Assembly: GCA_021234155.1 (NCBI GenBank)
Contig: JAJEKV010000017.1
Span: 3,036,885 to 3,100,884 of the forward strand
Direction: 5' to 3'
From: Isoetes taiwanensis
Taxonomy: Eukaryota; Streptophyta; Lycopodiopsida; Isoetales; Isoetaceae
Length of the DNA: 64,000 nucleotides
In this document: positions 32,401-43,053 of the stretch, piece by piece
Layout: each line of letters starts with the position of its first letter
How positions within the stretch are numbered: the stretch's first letter is position 1
Position numbers and translations under genes: made by a program
The notes under the pieces: model-generated
Database searches by the model: none
Seen by the model: the letters and a program-made list of their open reading frames with translations, nothing else
What the model was told of the DNA's origin: nothing

Positions 32401-32989
32401 GAAAGGGTGCCTAGAATTGAATTTGGGGACTCAAGAACGCGGGCAGAGCACCTTTTGGGCTAGTCAACGGAAACCCTAAGTGGTGGGCAGGGGGTGTCGG
32501 TGTGTTTCTAGCGAGCCCAGCAACACCCGGGTAGGGGGTGCCCACCACCTTTGACTTTGACTTTGACCTACTGCCACTGCTTCTCATAGGTCTTTCCAAA
32601 GCTTTGTATAACACGACACCATTTAACATGCCACTGCTCTAATCTACTGCCACTGCTTCTCATAGATTAGAATAGAACATCACTCACAATTATTGCATGC
32701 CAACTACAGCAGGTGTGGGGGTTTTGAGGGCTCCAAAGTCTGAGGGGTCTCTGGCTGCCTCAAGGGTGCTTAGAATCCAGTTTGGGGGCTCGGAAAGGCG
32801 GGTGGAGCGCCTTTTGGGGGTTTGGGGGTTTTGGGTCTAGAGAGAGATTGTAAACCCTAGAGAGAGAAAGCCAGAAAGGGGCAAATCAAGGGGGTCTATG
32901 CAAGGGGAGTGAGGGCGCTAGAGAGAGGGAACTGGGCGCTGTGAGGGCGGCAACTAATAGGCAACAAGGGAATAGAGGTGCAATTAAGG
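32401..32989. other. Intergenic, G-rich, nothing recognised
   Basis: Two related stretches ('GGGGTCTCTGGCTGC...GGTGC') at about 32380-32460 and 32735-32815 form an imperfect duplication. An AGAGAG-rich tract lies at 32838-32935. No gene was found. Confidence 0.5.
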
Positions 32990-35848
32990 AGGAGGTTCAG
33001 GCATGGAAAGTGCATTCGATGGCTCTAGGGGAGGCATAAATCTCAGGATTGACAGGGTAGAAGGAAGCAAACCGGTGGGCAAGGCGAAATTCTCCAGTGC
33101 CACCATAGATATTAAGTTCAGAGGTTTTGTAGGGTACAAAAAGGCCTTCAAAGTGTATGCTACTTCCAGAATGCAGCACTGCATCAAAGATCATGAGGCT
33201 GGGAGATGTAGATGATGCCGGTTGGTTCTTTTTTCTTGGAAAATCCATTTTTATTTCTATTTTCGAGGGAAACCTTTTTTCGTTTCTAGAGTCCGTGTAA
33301 GAAACTATTTCTTGATTCTTAATGCGATTGTAATTTCACTGGGCAGAGTCTATAAATGCTAAGAGGATTTCTTCTCCTAACTATATTCTTCAACTGTATT
33401 GAGCTATTACAATCTCGCAAAAAGAGGTGGTAAGCATTTATCATGTTGTTGTCATTGTTGTATTCTTTTTTTGAAACACTTATATTTTCTCATAAGCACA
33501 AGCAGTTATATCCATGGCACATGGTTCAATACCTTGGGACTTTTGCTAAAAATGTGTTGTCTTGGAGTGTTACAAATCACCTCTATTTTTTTGTGATGCA
33601 GATTCAAACTGCGGTACTTAGGGACGCCATTTCAGATCTTGGAGCTTTGCAGAAGAAGAGGTAAAAACATTATTCTTTATTCCCATTTCGAATTTGAGGT
33701 TCAACTTGAAAAGCCATCATAATTCTTGCTTTGGTATAAAAAGTAGCCATATGTATTGGAAATCACCACTGTTTTTCTTTTTTCGTGCATAACGAAGATT
33801 CTGTTTTTGGGACATCTGTAATACCCTGGAGTCTGAGCAGTAAAATTGTAAAGGCTTGGTGTAAACTGTCTAGGGTCGCTGCCTTACTATCCTTCAGAAA
33901 AGTATAATCTTGGAATCTCATAAGTTCACGGGGCAAATTGGCCCAAAGAGGCTGATATAAGCTTTCAGGCAATGCAATGCGGCTATGCCTGATTCTAAGA
34001 GGGTCGTATTCTATGCTAGGGTCATAATCTACCCATATGGTTACTCCGCTCATAAATTTGAACATTCTCACCAACACTCTGCAACCCTTTGTTTGCACCA
34101 ACCAAGCTCGGATTATTGCAGCCTTGCATTGTTTGTTGTTCATGACGAGCTGATATACGAACATTGTAGTCTAGAGCTGCAACAGCAGCCTGCAAGAATT
34201 GAAAATGGAATACTTTTCTATAACCTTTTTTATTTGATTTTCAAATGCTTGCTGTTTTATCTGATTTTCAAATGCCTAAGAAGCTTTTTGTGTTCAGGCA
34301 ACGGCAAGGCATCCGCTACTCACGAAAGCGTAATGATCGCCACAAGATGATTTGTGGCTTATTTTAATCTGCACTTACTTGGTAAAGAAGATTGTCGTCT
34401 TAGCAAATTTATCCTGTTATGGTTGTTTTACTTGGAACTGGGGATCTGATGGTTACAAATGTAGTTTGAGATGTTAATAAGCATTGTAGCAGACTTTTGA
34501 AATTCTGCTGCCTTATTTATCAAAATTTGGCTATGAATTGCCAAACGAATTTTAAACTAGCACTCTCTCACAATAGGGTGCTCATTTTTGTAGGGATTAA
34601 TGTACTACTAGAGTCGCTCTTATTTATTTGTTTCTCCAACTCCAAGGTTTCACAATTTGTTTCACACCATAGGCTTTTCGACCATAGAAGAATGGCATCC
34701 TTTCTCTTCGCCAGTGTATGTCATAACTGTTCCTGCATACTTCATCCTTAGCTACTTGAATGTTAAGTTCAAATATGTAAATAAGGAATTCAAACCGACC
34801 TCAGATGTGTACAATTTTGAATGGAATTTCTTCTATCAAGGCTTTTAAATTTAAATCACTAAATTCAAATTTATTATTTGTGTTTCTCGCACCACTCAAG
34901 ATCGGCCAGAGAAATGTATGAGACAGAGGACCATATAAGAACCGATGTGGGTATTGCAAATCATTAGGTCAAACAGGGGCCTCACATGGTATCGGACTTG
35001 ATCTTTCCATTTTAATATCAATAACTCATTATTCATTATATGCAGCCAAAATCCTCAGAGTTTCGTAGCACTTGTGGAATGTGTGAGATGCCCCAAAAGT
35101 TATCATGAAACATTATATATGTTATGATCTAATATCCACACATCGAAATTATTATGTCCGAACTTCAAATGTGTAGCTTCAAATATGAGCTATTTCATGT
35201 GTATTTAAAGCGGCTTTGAAGAGATTTGTCTGCCTATGTGTTTGAATTTTTACTTTTTCTTTTGGATTTCTTGAGCAAGGATCCAATGTTGTTTTGGCGC
35301 CTATTTTCAAGATTGGTGGGGTTGAGAAACTCAACCCCGAGATGTATAAGCTTGCATTGAGACAAATAGGAAATGTACCGCAAAATGGCCAGCCCATATT
35401 GGAGAGGTAGCTTGCACAACATATGCCGAAAAAAAAAAAAAAGAAAATGTGTTGGCCGGATTGATCTAATACCAAGAAGTCGAACTTTATAACAAGGATG
35501 GACAAAATGTACCGATGAATGTTTGTCGCTAGATCGATCTAAGACCGGGTTTAACTTTGTTAACAACGAACTTTTATTCCGAGGAGATCTTGAGGCAAAT
35601 ATAGAGTTGGACCATTAAGAACTCTTCACGCATATGAGTTGGATCATTAAGAACTCTGGCACATAATATACAATACTTATCTAACACATCACAAAATTTG
35701 GACAGTTTGAAGTCTAAATGGTTGCTCTCATTGGAGAGACTCAATTACTAAGAGCTTCCATACTAAAAGCTTCTTAAATATAAATGGGCATTGCTTTGGC
35801 TAGGTCACCATTGCTTTTGCTCTTGGATTCATGGTTTACAAATGTTTG
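32990..35848 (+). repeat. 2.87-kb duplicated segment, copy 2
   Basis: See copy 1 at 24468-27334. It includes a second dirigent 3' fragment (complement 32997-33215), the exon-like 33602-33660 and the HAD-like region around 35265-35440. From about 34080 onward it differs from copy 1 mainly where copy 1 has CAG or CTG (e.g. 34088-34115, 34612, 34795-34900, 35385-35560). Confidence 0.9.
32997..33215 (-). pseudogene. Dirigent 3' fragment B
   Basis: Identical in protein to fragment A (24475-24693). It has the same truncation point and lacks the block A downstream flank, so it was copied from the already broken version. Confidence 0.85.
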
Positions 35849-36165
35849 GACAGTTATGTTACATATAAAAATATATGCATAAGAATCTTAAATATAAAAA
35901 TATATGCATAAGAATCTTAAATATATCTTTAAGGCATTGAATGTGGACAAGGTAATAGATCAAAGATAGTCTAACAAATGCTGCGAAAGAAGACAATTCT
36001 AACAAATACTACCAATTATTGGCTTATAAAAACAACAAGGTCAATGCACACAAAAACGAAAAGCAAAAGAATACAGCTATGATGCCAAATGCACGCAAAT
36101 CATATATCTACAAGTTGATAACATGTCTCCAACCTAGCCCAGCAACGCTGGGCTTGGTTTGCTAG
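35849..36165 (+). mobile_element. Helitron 3' end (different family)
   Basis: GCCCAGCAACGCTGGGC at 36137-36153, 12 nt, CTAG at 36162-36165, then T. Sequence upstream of the hairpin and between hairpin and end differs from the other two Helitrons, so this is another family. Its right flank TACAAATAG joins block B. Block A shows the uninterrupted A|T site (24157/24158). The 5' TC end was not located; it may lie within or before the 32990-35848 segment. An approximately 30-bp AT-rich duplication occurs at 35861-35925. Confidence 0.65.
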
Positions 36166-36451
36166 TACAAATAGAAAGCAACCCTATCAATAACACCAAC
36201 CCATTAATGACAAGAGAAATTACTAAAGCAACAAGGAAGACGTTAGGAGTCCAAATTACACTTATCCTTAAAGTTTTATTCTGAATTTCATTCTTGACCC
36301 TTTTATGTAGATAGGTTGGGGCAACAAACAAACATGACAAACGTAAAGAGCTACATGAATTCCTGGAAGACTGTCCATTTCCAAACGAAAAGAAGAGAGG
36401 AATTGGAGTCAGGCAAGTATTTATGAGTAGAGTGAATTCTGGAAGACAAAT

Positions 36452-36976
36452 TTAAACTTGGGAAAATGGAAAGGATGAGGAGGAGGTTGAGACATGGAAA
36501 GTGCATTCGATGGCTCTAGGGGAGGCATAAACCTCAGGATTGACAGGGTAGAAAGAAGCAAAACCGCGGGCGAGGCGAAATTCTCCAGTGCCACCATAGA
36601 TATTAAGTTCAGAGGTTTTGTAGGGTACAAAAAGGCCTTCAAAGTGGATGCTGCTTCCAGAATGCAGCACTGCATCAAAGATCATGAGGCTGGGAGATGT
36701 AGCAGTGGCATTTCCAGCTGCCAGCATCACCAGCCCCTTTGCATTGCCTAGTGATCTGGAATTCGGGTCCGGCGCCGCGGTCAAGTAGTTGTCAATCATA
36801 AACACACTTCCAAACCCAATGTTGCTGGCATTTCCATTTGGCCCTGCTGATACTACAGAATTTGAGTCTGTGTGATAATACATTACCACACTTTTGTGAA
36901 CCCCTTTAGCCCCTGAAATGCTTATCATGCTTACTGTTAGTAGCATAATTGAAAGGTATCCTCTCTTCATCTCCAT
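36452..36976 (-). CDS. Dirigent-like secreted protein
   Basis: 174 residues, a single uninterrupted exon. Residues 1-23 are a signal peptide (M-K-R-G-Y-L-S-I-M-L-L-T-V). The mature part shows dirigent order: V-V-M-Y-Y-H-T-D-S-N near the start, then F-G-S-V-F-M-I-D-N-Y-L-T-A-A-P-D (matching the D-N/D-P-L-T-x-G-P-D/E motif with its conserved Asp), S-L-M-I-F-D-A-V-L-H-S-G, and I-Y-G-G-T-G-E-F-R-L-A-R-G-F (the G-G-T-G-x-F-R-x-A-R-G signature). Asn-linked sites N-A-S and N-A-T are present. Dirigent proteins are apoplastic eight-stranded barrels that steer stereoselective phenoxy-radical coupling in lignan/lignin chemistry; the substrate here is unknown. The length is slightly short for the family. 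ATG 36976 is chosen because it gives the signal peptide and is conserved at 54363. Confidence 0.88.
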   Translation of the reverse strand: MEMKRGYLSIMLLTVSMISISGAKGVHKSVVMYYHTDSNSVVSAGPNGNASNIGFGSVFMIDNYLTAAPDPNSRSLGNAKGLVMLAAGNATATSPSLMIFDAVLHSGSSIHFEGLFVPYKTSELNIYGGTGEFRLARGFASFYPVNPEVYASPRAIECTFHVSTSSSSFPFSQV

Positions 36977-37023
36977 AGCTTAGCTCTTTGCCTTCTCACT
37001 GAACCCTGCAATGCATCCTCTCC

Positions 37024-37031
37024 TTATATAA
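37024..37031 (-). promoter_or_regulatory. TATA box of the dirigent gene
   Basis: TTATATAA on the minus strand, about 48-55 nt upstream of the ATG. The same sequence is at 54308-54315 before the paralogue, within a conserved CAGATTATATAAGGAGAGG context. Confidence 0.65.
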
Positions 37032-37524
37032 TCTGTTTAGTAGAATTGTGAAGCACCAGTGAGAATGCTTCTCTTTACCAGAAAAAAATAATAGGCAGAA
37101 AATACAACTTACAATACAAATGGATGCATGCATTCGTAGAGCTTTCCATTCAGCTAACTAATATTATAGGCTTATGCGGACTTAACCTTTTTTTTTTAAC
37201 TACAGAGTTCTTTGCCTTCTGAGTAACCCGGCAATAATTCCTTCTTTATAAGCCTGTTTACTTAGTCTAATTTTTCAGTAACTTACCCAAGAATGCGTCT
37301 TTGCTTCCTGCGCTGTTCATCCTGTGATCTTTTGCAAAAATAAGTAAAATAAAGTACAATGACGACTTCTCACTCGACTTATCAGTTCACTGTCACACTC
37401 GATATCAGTCACTGTCTTTAAGTCAATACACAAACGCTTGTTTCAAGCAAATCCACGAAACGCTGGTTGTGGACTTTTTTGTAACTACTTACAGAGTAGA
37501 TAGAAATGAGACAACAAGGAATCA

Positions 37525-39056
37525 GCATTGGGGAAACCTTTTTCCTCCTATCGGGAAATTTCCTGTAGATTTCACACTCAATCGGAAATTATAATTTTGA
37601 ACCGGATCGTTCCTGCAAACAAAATTCATAACCGGATCCCATTTTCCCAAGACAAAAAAAAAAAAAAAGAAATTAAAGTATACTATATTCACCAAGTACT
37701 TAAATAGCAGTAGTAAATCAAACAATAAGATACAATAACAAGAATAAATTATTGGATGCTAGAAAGCAAGAATTAACATAGAGGAAAGGAGAAAGTGAGC
37801 CATAATAGTTTATTTGGAAGTAGATGGGCTTATTGGGACCTCGGCATAGAGGAAAGGAGAAAGTGAGCCATAATAGTTTATTTGGAAGTAGATGGGCTTA
37901 TTGGGACCTCGGCACAATGGTGATAACTTACATCACATTATCACATTACAGATGTGGATTACTTCGAAAGGGATGGGAACATATTTAATCATTATCATTA
38001 TCACTATTTTCATATTTCAATGGGTTCTAAAAATGCTAAGAATGCAGTAACAGTGGCTTTATTAAATGTTTCCAAGACAAAATACAAAAAAGGGATAAAA
38101 AGAATACAGAGAGAGGGATTACCTTTGAGACAGTAATAGGACGATTGATCTTAGTTAAACCTGTACTGTAGTTGTAGTTGCAGCTTTGAAGTGATAGAGT
38201 TTCGATTTTCATGAAGCTTGCTAGGCAACCTGTGTGCATCAATAGCTTATAAGCCAAATCCATTTGTCTTAATGTCCATAGTTTTTTAATACTACTGGAG
38301 CTCAAGTTCTGTGAGCTTGCTGTGAAGGGACCTAAAATGGTCGGAAGAAGACATATTCTCTCTGTCTCATTCTACAAACACTTGGCATGCATGAGCCGTT
38401 TTTTGTTTTCTGTGTGTTTTCTAATACTGGAGATAATGCTTTGCAACGCATTCATAACACTGCTTGGTTAATCAGACAGATCGAGAGCAACACGCCTCAG
38501 AACGGCATTCACAACACGCGTTCAGAAACCAGAGATATGGAGCAGAGGTCGAAATGAACCCAATGACGTAAATCTGTCACAAGGAAGTTGGAAAGAGAGA
38601 AATTTTAAGAGAAGATCTGCCTGAACCTGGTTTCCGGTGCCACACAGCTCTTATCGAACCTCATGCTCGTCTGATACTCTGATAACAGACCCGCCATTAC
38701 AGAGATCCTTATCAACGATGGCGCAGACCCGCCATTTGGAGAGGAAAAAGGAGCTTTTTGTTTCCCTCCTTTTGCGTAGCATTAATTTTTTGCAGCATGG
38801 GATTTCTGATAGGCGGCGATTCAATTTTATTACAAACACAACAAATTTGTTGCTACAGTAGGAGTAGGACGACATCTAACAGAACAGAAGACGTAAGTGC
38901 CGGTTTGCAGTATTGGTGTCGGCAATATTCTGGAAATCACTATTTTTTGAGCGGGTCTTCCGCCACTTTGCCAGGCTGGACGGTGAATTGGCAATGGACC
39001 GTGAATTGGCAATTTAAAACGGCATATTTGCCTCTGCCCCGGAGTTTCCCAACGCT
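37525..39056. mobile_element. TIR element with 11-bp target duplication (Mutator-like?)
   Basis: Flanked by ACAAGGAATCA at 37514-37524 and 39057-39067. Block C has only one copy of this word at the corresponding place (about 51063-51075, inverted), so the site there is empty. Termini are imperfect inverted repeats (GCATTGGGGAAAC versus GCGTTGGGAAAC on the opposite strand). The 11-bp duplication favours a Mutator-like element. No transposase is visible. The interior has a 68-bp tandem duplication (37777-37912) and a short duplicated word GTGAATTGGCAAT near 38982-39014. Small ORFs around 38036-38870 have no recognised domain. Confidence 0.65.
37777..37912. repeat. 68-bp tandem duplication
   Basis: Two nearly perfect copies beginning CATAGAGGAAAGG, inside the TIR element. 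Confidence 0.9.
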
Positions 39057-39077
39057 ACAAGGAATCAACTGCCTTAC

Positions 39078-39425
39078 TTTCTGGCATTGTCAAGTTATAT
39101 GTCAGGTGCATTTATTGGCTCCCCATTTCGACTTGGATTCAGGTGCCTTATTCAGGTGCCTTACTTTCTGGCATTGTCAAGTTATATGTCAGGTGCATTT
39201 ATTGGCTCCCCATTTGGACTTGGATTTCAGGTGGGTATATGTCAGGTGCCAATAATTCTGGCATTGTCAAGTTATATGTCAGGTGCATTTATTGGCAGAT
39301 GGGCTCCCCATTTGGACTTGGATTCCAGGTGGGTATATGTCAGGTGCCAATAATTCTGGCATTGTCAAGTTATATGCCAGGTGCATTTATTGGCAGATGG
39401 GCTCCCCATTTGGACTTGGATTCCA
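39078..39425. repeat. Minisatellite, about four units of 87-98 bp
   Basis: GGCATTGTCAAG recurs at 39083, 39170, 39260 and 39358. Each unit carries TCAGGTGCATTTATTGG, CTCCCCATTTGGACTTGG and a variable GGTGGGTATATG insert. It produces the repetitive ORF M-S-G-A-F-I-G, which is not a gene. Only the first part matches block C, so the array expanded within the 39097-39603 insertion. Confidence 0.9.
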
Positions 39426-39603
39426 TGTGGGTGTTAAAAGATGGGCTCGAACTCGCACAAGGAAGTTGAAAACCAAATGAGGTAACCATCTGCGCCACAC
39501 AGCATTACTATAATAAAATGGATTCTCGTATTATGCACGGCATATTCAACCCGCCGTTTTTTTTTTGAATCCAACCCCCTTTCGGGAGCCAATATTTCGC
39601 TCG
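39097..39603 (-). mobile_element. Insertion with tRNA-like head and minisatellite body
   Basis: CAAGTT at 39091-39096 and 39604-39609 flanks the segment. Block C shows a single AACTTG in the inverted orientation (about 51000-51005), joined directly between the two flanks, so this is an insertion. It contains the tandem repeats and, at its right, a tRNA-like sequence on the minus strand with Pol III box A and B. This would fit a tRNA-derived SINE whose body became tandemly amplified. The 6-bp duplication is short, so the boundaries are approximate. Confidence 0.5.
39435..39503 (-). other. tRNA-like sequence with Pol III A and B boxes
   Basis: On the minus strand box A TGGCGCAGATGG (39486-39497) and box B GAGTTCGAGCCC (39443-39454) are close to consensus, with tRNA-like spacing (about 32 nt between them). 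The acceptor and anticodon stems do not fold convincingly, so it is probably a SINE head and not a tRNA gene. Confidence 0.5.
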
Positions 39604-39706
39604 CAAGTTCATGGCATGTCCAGTCCGCATGTCCCATTGTTATTAAATTTGCTGAGTCTATTGGAAATACCGGGTCTTATAGCATCTGTCCCATCTTAAG
39701 GCCTTG

Positions 39707-39853
39707 GTTCTCAGGTTTACAGGCTACGATGCAATCTCAACCGCCCATTTCAATGAATGCCCTCGTTCTCAGGTTTACAGGCTACAATGCAATCTCAATC
39801 ATCCATTTCAATGAACGCCCTGGTTCTCAGGTTTGCAGGCTACGGTGCAATCT
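39707..39853. repeat. 58-bp tandem repeat, about 2.5 units
   Basis: GTTCTCAGGTTTACAGGC begins at 39707, 39765 and 39823. A single unit is present in inverted form at about 50868-50925. Confidence 0.85.
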
Positions 39854-39859
39854 GTTAGA

Positions 39860-40705
39860 AAATCTTAGATAGGATAATGTCTAGCAATTCAAATCTACAA
39901 GCCACACTTGATTAAACAACAATTAGTTCAATCCTAATGTGAAACCTTTCAATGGTTAAGCATATAAAATACTGTAGCAATTAAGTCTTTACGATGCACT
40001 GTAGCAATGGGAAGCCCCTTCAAACTCAAGTAAACTTAATCACGAAACAAATTTCGCATTCATTCACCAATGAATCCGATCAATCACCCTGTCCTCTCAT
40101 ATGTACATAATTCTCCTTAAATTTTATCTATTCGGCACCGATCCAACAGAATCGGCACCTCAATCTCGTCGACGGTTCTGGCCTAGTTGTTTTCTATTTC
40201 CATGTTCATATATGGCCTTATCTCATTTGACCGAGATAGCCATTTACATTAACCCTTAGGCCAATGGTTATTTCAAACCATAGAATTGCATTCGACCATG
40301 CTCTAATTTCAATTATGATGCATCCAAAATGTTAGAAATGAATTGAAGATATAAGAATTATGCGAAAATCTCCTAGGCTATGGAAAGAAGAAAGCAAATT
40401 TGGATTCTTACTGCTTAATTGAGCCCATGGGAAAAATTAGTGGCTAAACATAGCTAAATGGCGAAATTTTGGCCTTGTTTGGAAAAAAAATTGGCTAAAC
40501 TATGGCCCTTTTTGGGCTAAAAAAAAATAAAATTTTAGCCAAGTCTATTTCACGCCCCTCCTCCATTTTGTCCGACTTTAGCTAATCGTAAGAAAGTATA
40601 ACTGCCAAAATTTGGAATGTTTAGCCAAAACTTAGAAGCTTTTACGTCAAATTTTAGCATACTTTAGCCTTTATATTTATTACGGCCAGTCAATATTTAG
40701 GTCCC
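39860..40705. other. Intergenic, nothing recognised
   Basis: Low-complexity GGCTAAA/TTTAGCC words recur in both orientations at 40430-40680. No gene was found. Confidence 0.5.
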
Positions 40706-40941
40706 TGCTCCAGCTCCTGCTCCAGCTCCTGCTCTACTTTTAGTTTCTGCTCCTGCTCTAGTTCTTGCTCCAGTCCCTGCCCCTGCTCCAGTTCCTGCTC
40801 CAATTCCGGTCCCAGTTGCTCCTACTTCTGCTCCTATTCCTGCTCTCGCTCCTGTTCTTGATCCGCGACCTCAGCTTTGTATCTCGAAGATCTCTCTTCA
40901 CAAGTTTATTAGATCTGGTAGGCAAGATCCCAGATTAGCAT

Positions 40942-42420
40942 TTGCAATCCAAGTCCATCCTTCGACGAGCTCTGCTTCAAAATCGTCTGCTCCTGTCCTT
41001 CCTGATAAGTACAAGGATTTTGGCGATGTTTTTGATAAGGTCAAAGCCAGCAAGCTTCCGGAGCATCGTTCTTATGACTGCCCCATTGATCTTCAGCCAG
41101 GGACAACCCCGCCATTTGGCCCTATCTATGGCTTGTCGCCAACAGAATTGGAGACTTTGTGGACCTACATCGAGGAGAAGCTTGCAACTGGGTTTATTCG
41201 ACATTCCCAATCACCCGCAGGAGCTGCCATCTTCTTTGTTTCCAGGAAGGATGGTTCTTTTTATACCGGTTTGTCGATTATCGCGCCTCAATAAGATCAT
41301 TGTGCGTAATCTACCTATCTTCTCCCTCTGATTCCAGAGTTACTTAAGCGGCTCCAAGGTGCACGATACTTCACGAAAATTGATCTTCGAGGTGCCTATA
41401 ATCTTATCCGTATCAGGGAAGGTGATGAGTGGAAGACAGCCTTTCGAACTTGGTATAGTCATTTTGAGTATACCGTTATGCCTTTCGGCCTTACCAATGC
41501 TCCAGCAGTCTTTCAGCACATGGCTAACGATGTTTTTCGAGAGTTTTTGGATCTTTTTGTTATCTCTATCTAGATGATATTCTGATTTATTCGAAGACTT
41601 TGGAGGAGCATGAAGATCATGTCAGGAAGGTCCTTCAGAAGCTACGGGAACATGGACTTTATGCCAAGCTGGAGAAGTGTCGGGCTTGAGCAGGACAATG
41701 TAGAGTTTCGGGCTATCGTGATCATGTCTCGTGGTGTTACCATGGATCTAGAGAAGGTCAAAGACCGCTTCTTGATTGGGAAACACCTTCCTCGCTTAAA
41801 GATGTACGGTGCTTTTGAGTTTGCCAATTTTTATCGCCGCTTCATCAACGACTATTCGTAGATTGTCTTGCCTTTGACACGCCTCACCGTGAAGGATGTT
41901 CCTTTTAAGTGGACAATTGAAGCGTAATCAAAGATTCATCATTCTCAAGCATGCCTTTATAGTAGCACCTGTTCTGCACACCCGGATCCTCAGACGTCCC
42001 TATATTCTCGGCGATGCATCGATTTTGCTTTTGGCAACATCTTGTCGCAAGAGGAGGATGATCATGAGTCGCACCCGACGCCTATCATTCCCGAAAAGTT
42101 CCAGTCCGCGTAAATCAACTATCCTATTTACGATAAGGAACTCTTGGCGATTGTTGACTCTTTTTCGAGTGGCGGCGATTTCTTGAGGGTTCTCCTCATA
42201 AGGTGATCAGATATACGGACCATCGCACCGGAGTATTTCCGGTCGCTTTCGAGTTCTTAATCGCCGTCGGGCTCGGTGGCATACACAAAAGCTATCCCGC
42301 TTTGATTTCATCATCAAGTTTCGGTCCGCACGCTTCAAGGGAAACCAGATGCTCTTTCTCGTAGATCTTATTTCGAACCTAAGGCGGGGAGCCGAAGATT
42401 TGATCAACAATCACAGGTTA
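40942..42420 (+). pseudogene. Chromovirus copy 2 RT/RNase H, many frameshifts
   Basis: Same domain order as 13600-15060. Compared with copy 1, indels and substitutions sit almost wholly at copy-1 CAG/CTG words: GTCTGGCACG becomes GTCCGCACG (42324-42332) and GAGCCAGCATT becomes GAGCCGAAGATT (42388-42399). The true gene may therefore be far less broken than it appears here. Confidence 0.75.
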
Positions 42421-42474
42421 TTCTAGGACCTGATCGTTTACAGCTCATGGCCATCACTTTGTTCGAAAGGCCTC

Positions 42475-43015
42475 ATGATACATCCATTGTGGGAGTCTGT
42501 TCGAGCATCTCTTCCTTCTGATCCATTGGCGCAGGACATAATATCACAGCTTGGCTCAGCACCATCTTCCCGACAAATGAGGTTGGACTATGATCATTTT
42601 GAGGTTCGAGATGGACTTCTGTTTCATGATGGATTCCTGTATATTCCGGATGGTGCCCCACGACTTTAAGTTCTGCAGTCCTGTCATGATTCTCCTCTCG
42701 CCGGCCATTTTGGCATTGCCAAGACTCTGGAACTTATTGCTCGAGATTATTAGTGGCCAGGTCTCCGCTGCACTGTTGAGACTTTTGTACGCTCATGTGA
42801 TATTTGCTGTCGTGCAAAAGCTCCCAAGCACCGCCCACATGGTCTGCTTCAGCCTTTACCAGTTCCAGTCGGTCCTTGGAAGACAGTTTGTAGCTAGCTT
42901 TTGGAAGCGTCTATTGCAACTCTTGCATGTGGAACGTTCGCTCTCTTCCAGACATCACCCGGAGACCAATGGGCAGGTGGAGCGCACTAATCAAACACTT
43001 GAGCAGTATTTGTGA
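42475..43015 (+). pseudogene. Chromovirus copy 2 integrase, core deleted
   Basis: Zinc finger region as in copy 1, then a direct join from GGAAGA to CAGTTTGTAGC at about 42881. This removes the segment with the first two catalytic Asp residues and leaves only the Glu region (H-H-P-E-T-N-G-Q-V-E-R). Confidence 0.8.
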
Positions 43016-43053
43016 TGCTTCATCAATTATCAGCAGGATGACTGGGTTGATTG

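Larger units (their letters stand above)
36166..37524 (-). repeat. Dirigent block B (intact gene with flanks)
   Basis: Inverted relative to block C (51060-51248 plus 53731-55260). It contains the downstream region, the intact coding region, the promoter and about 350 bp upstream. The A37340|T37341 junction is the empty counterpart of the Helitron 51249-53730. Confidence 0.85.

Noticed and set aside
39087-39480. Repetitive ORFs (M-S-G-A-F-I-G) as a repeat protein, or a CRISPR-like array
   Set aside because: Open in all three frames because the DNA is a minisatellite. Unit length varies (87-98 bp), spacers are not unique, and the genome is eukaryotic.
40430-40680. Possible transposon end with GGCTAAA/TTTAGCC words
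   Set aside because: No consistent inverted termini or target duplication could be found.
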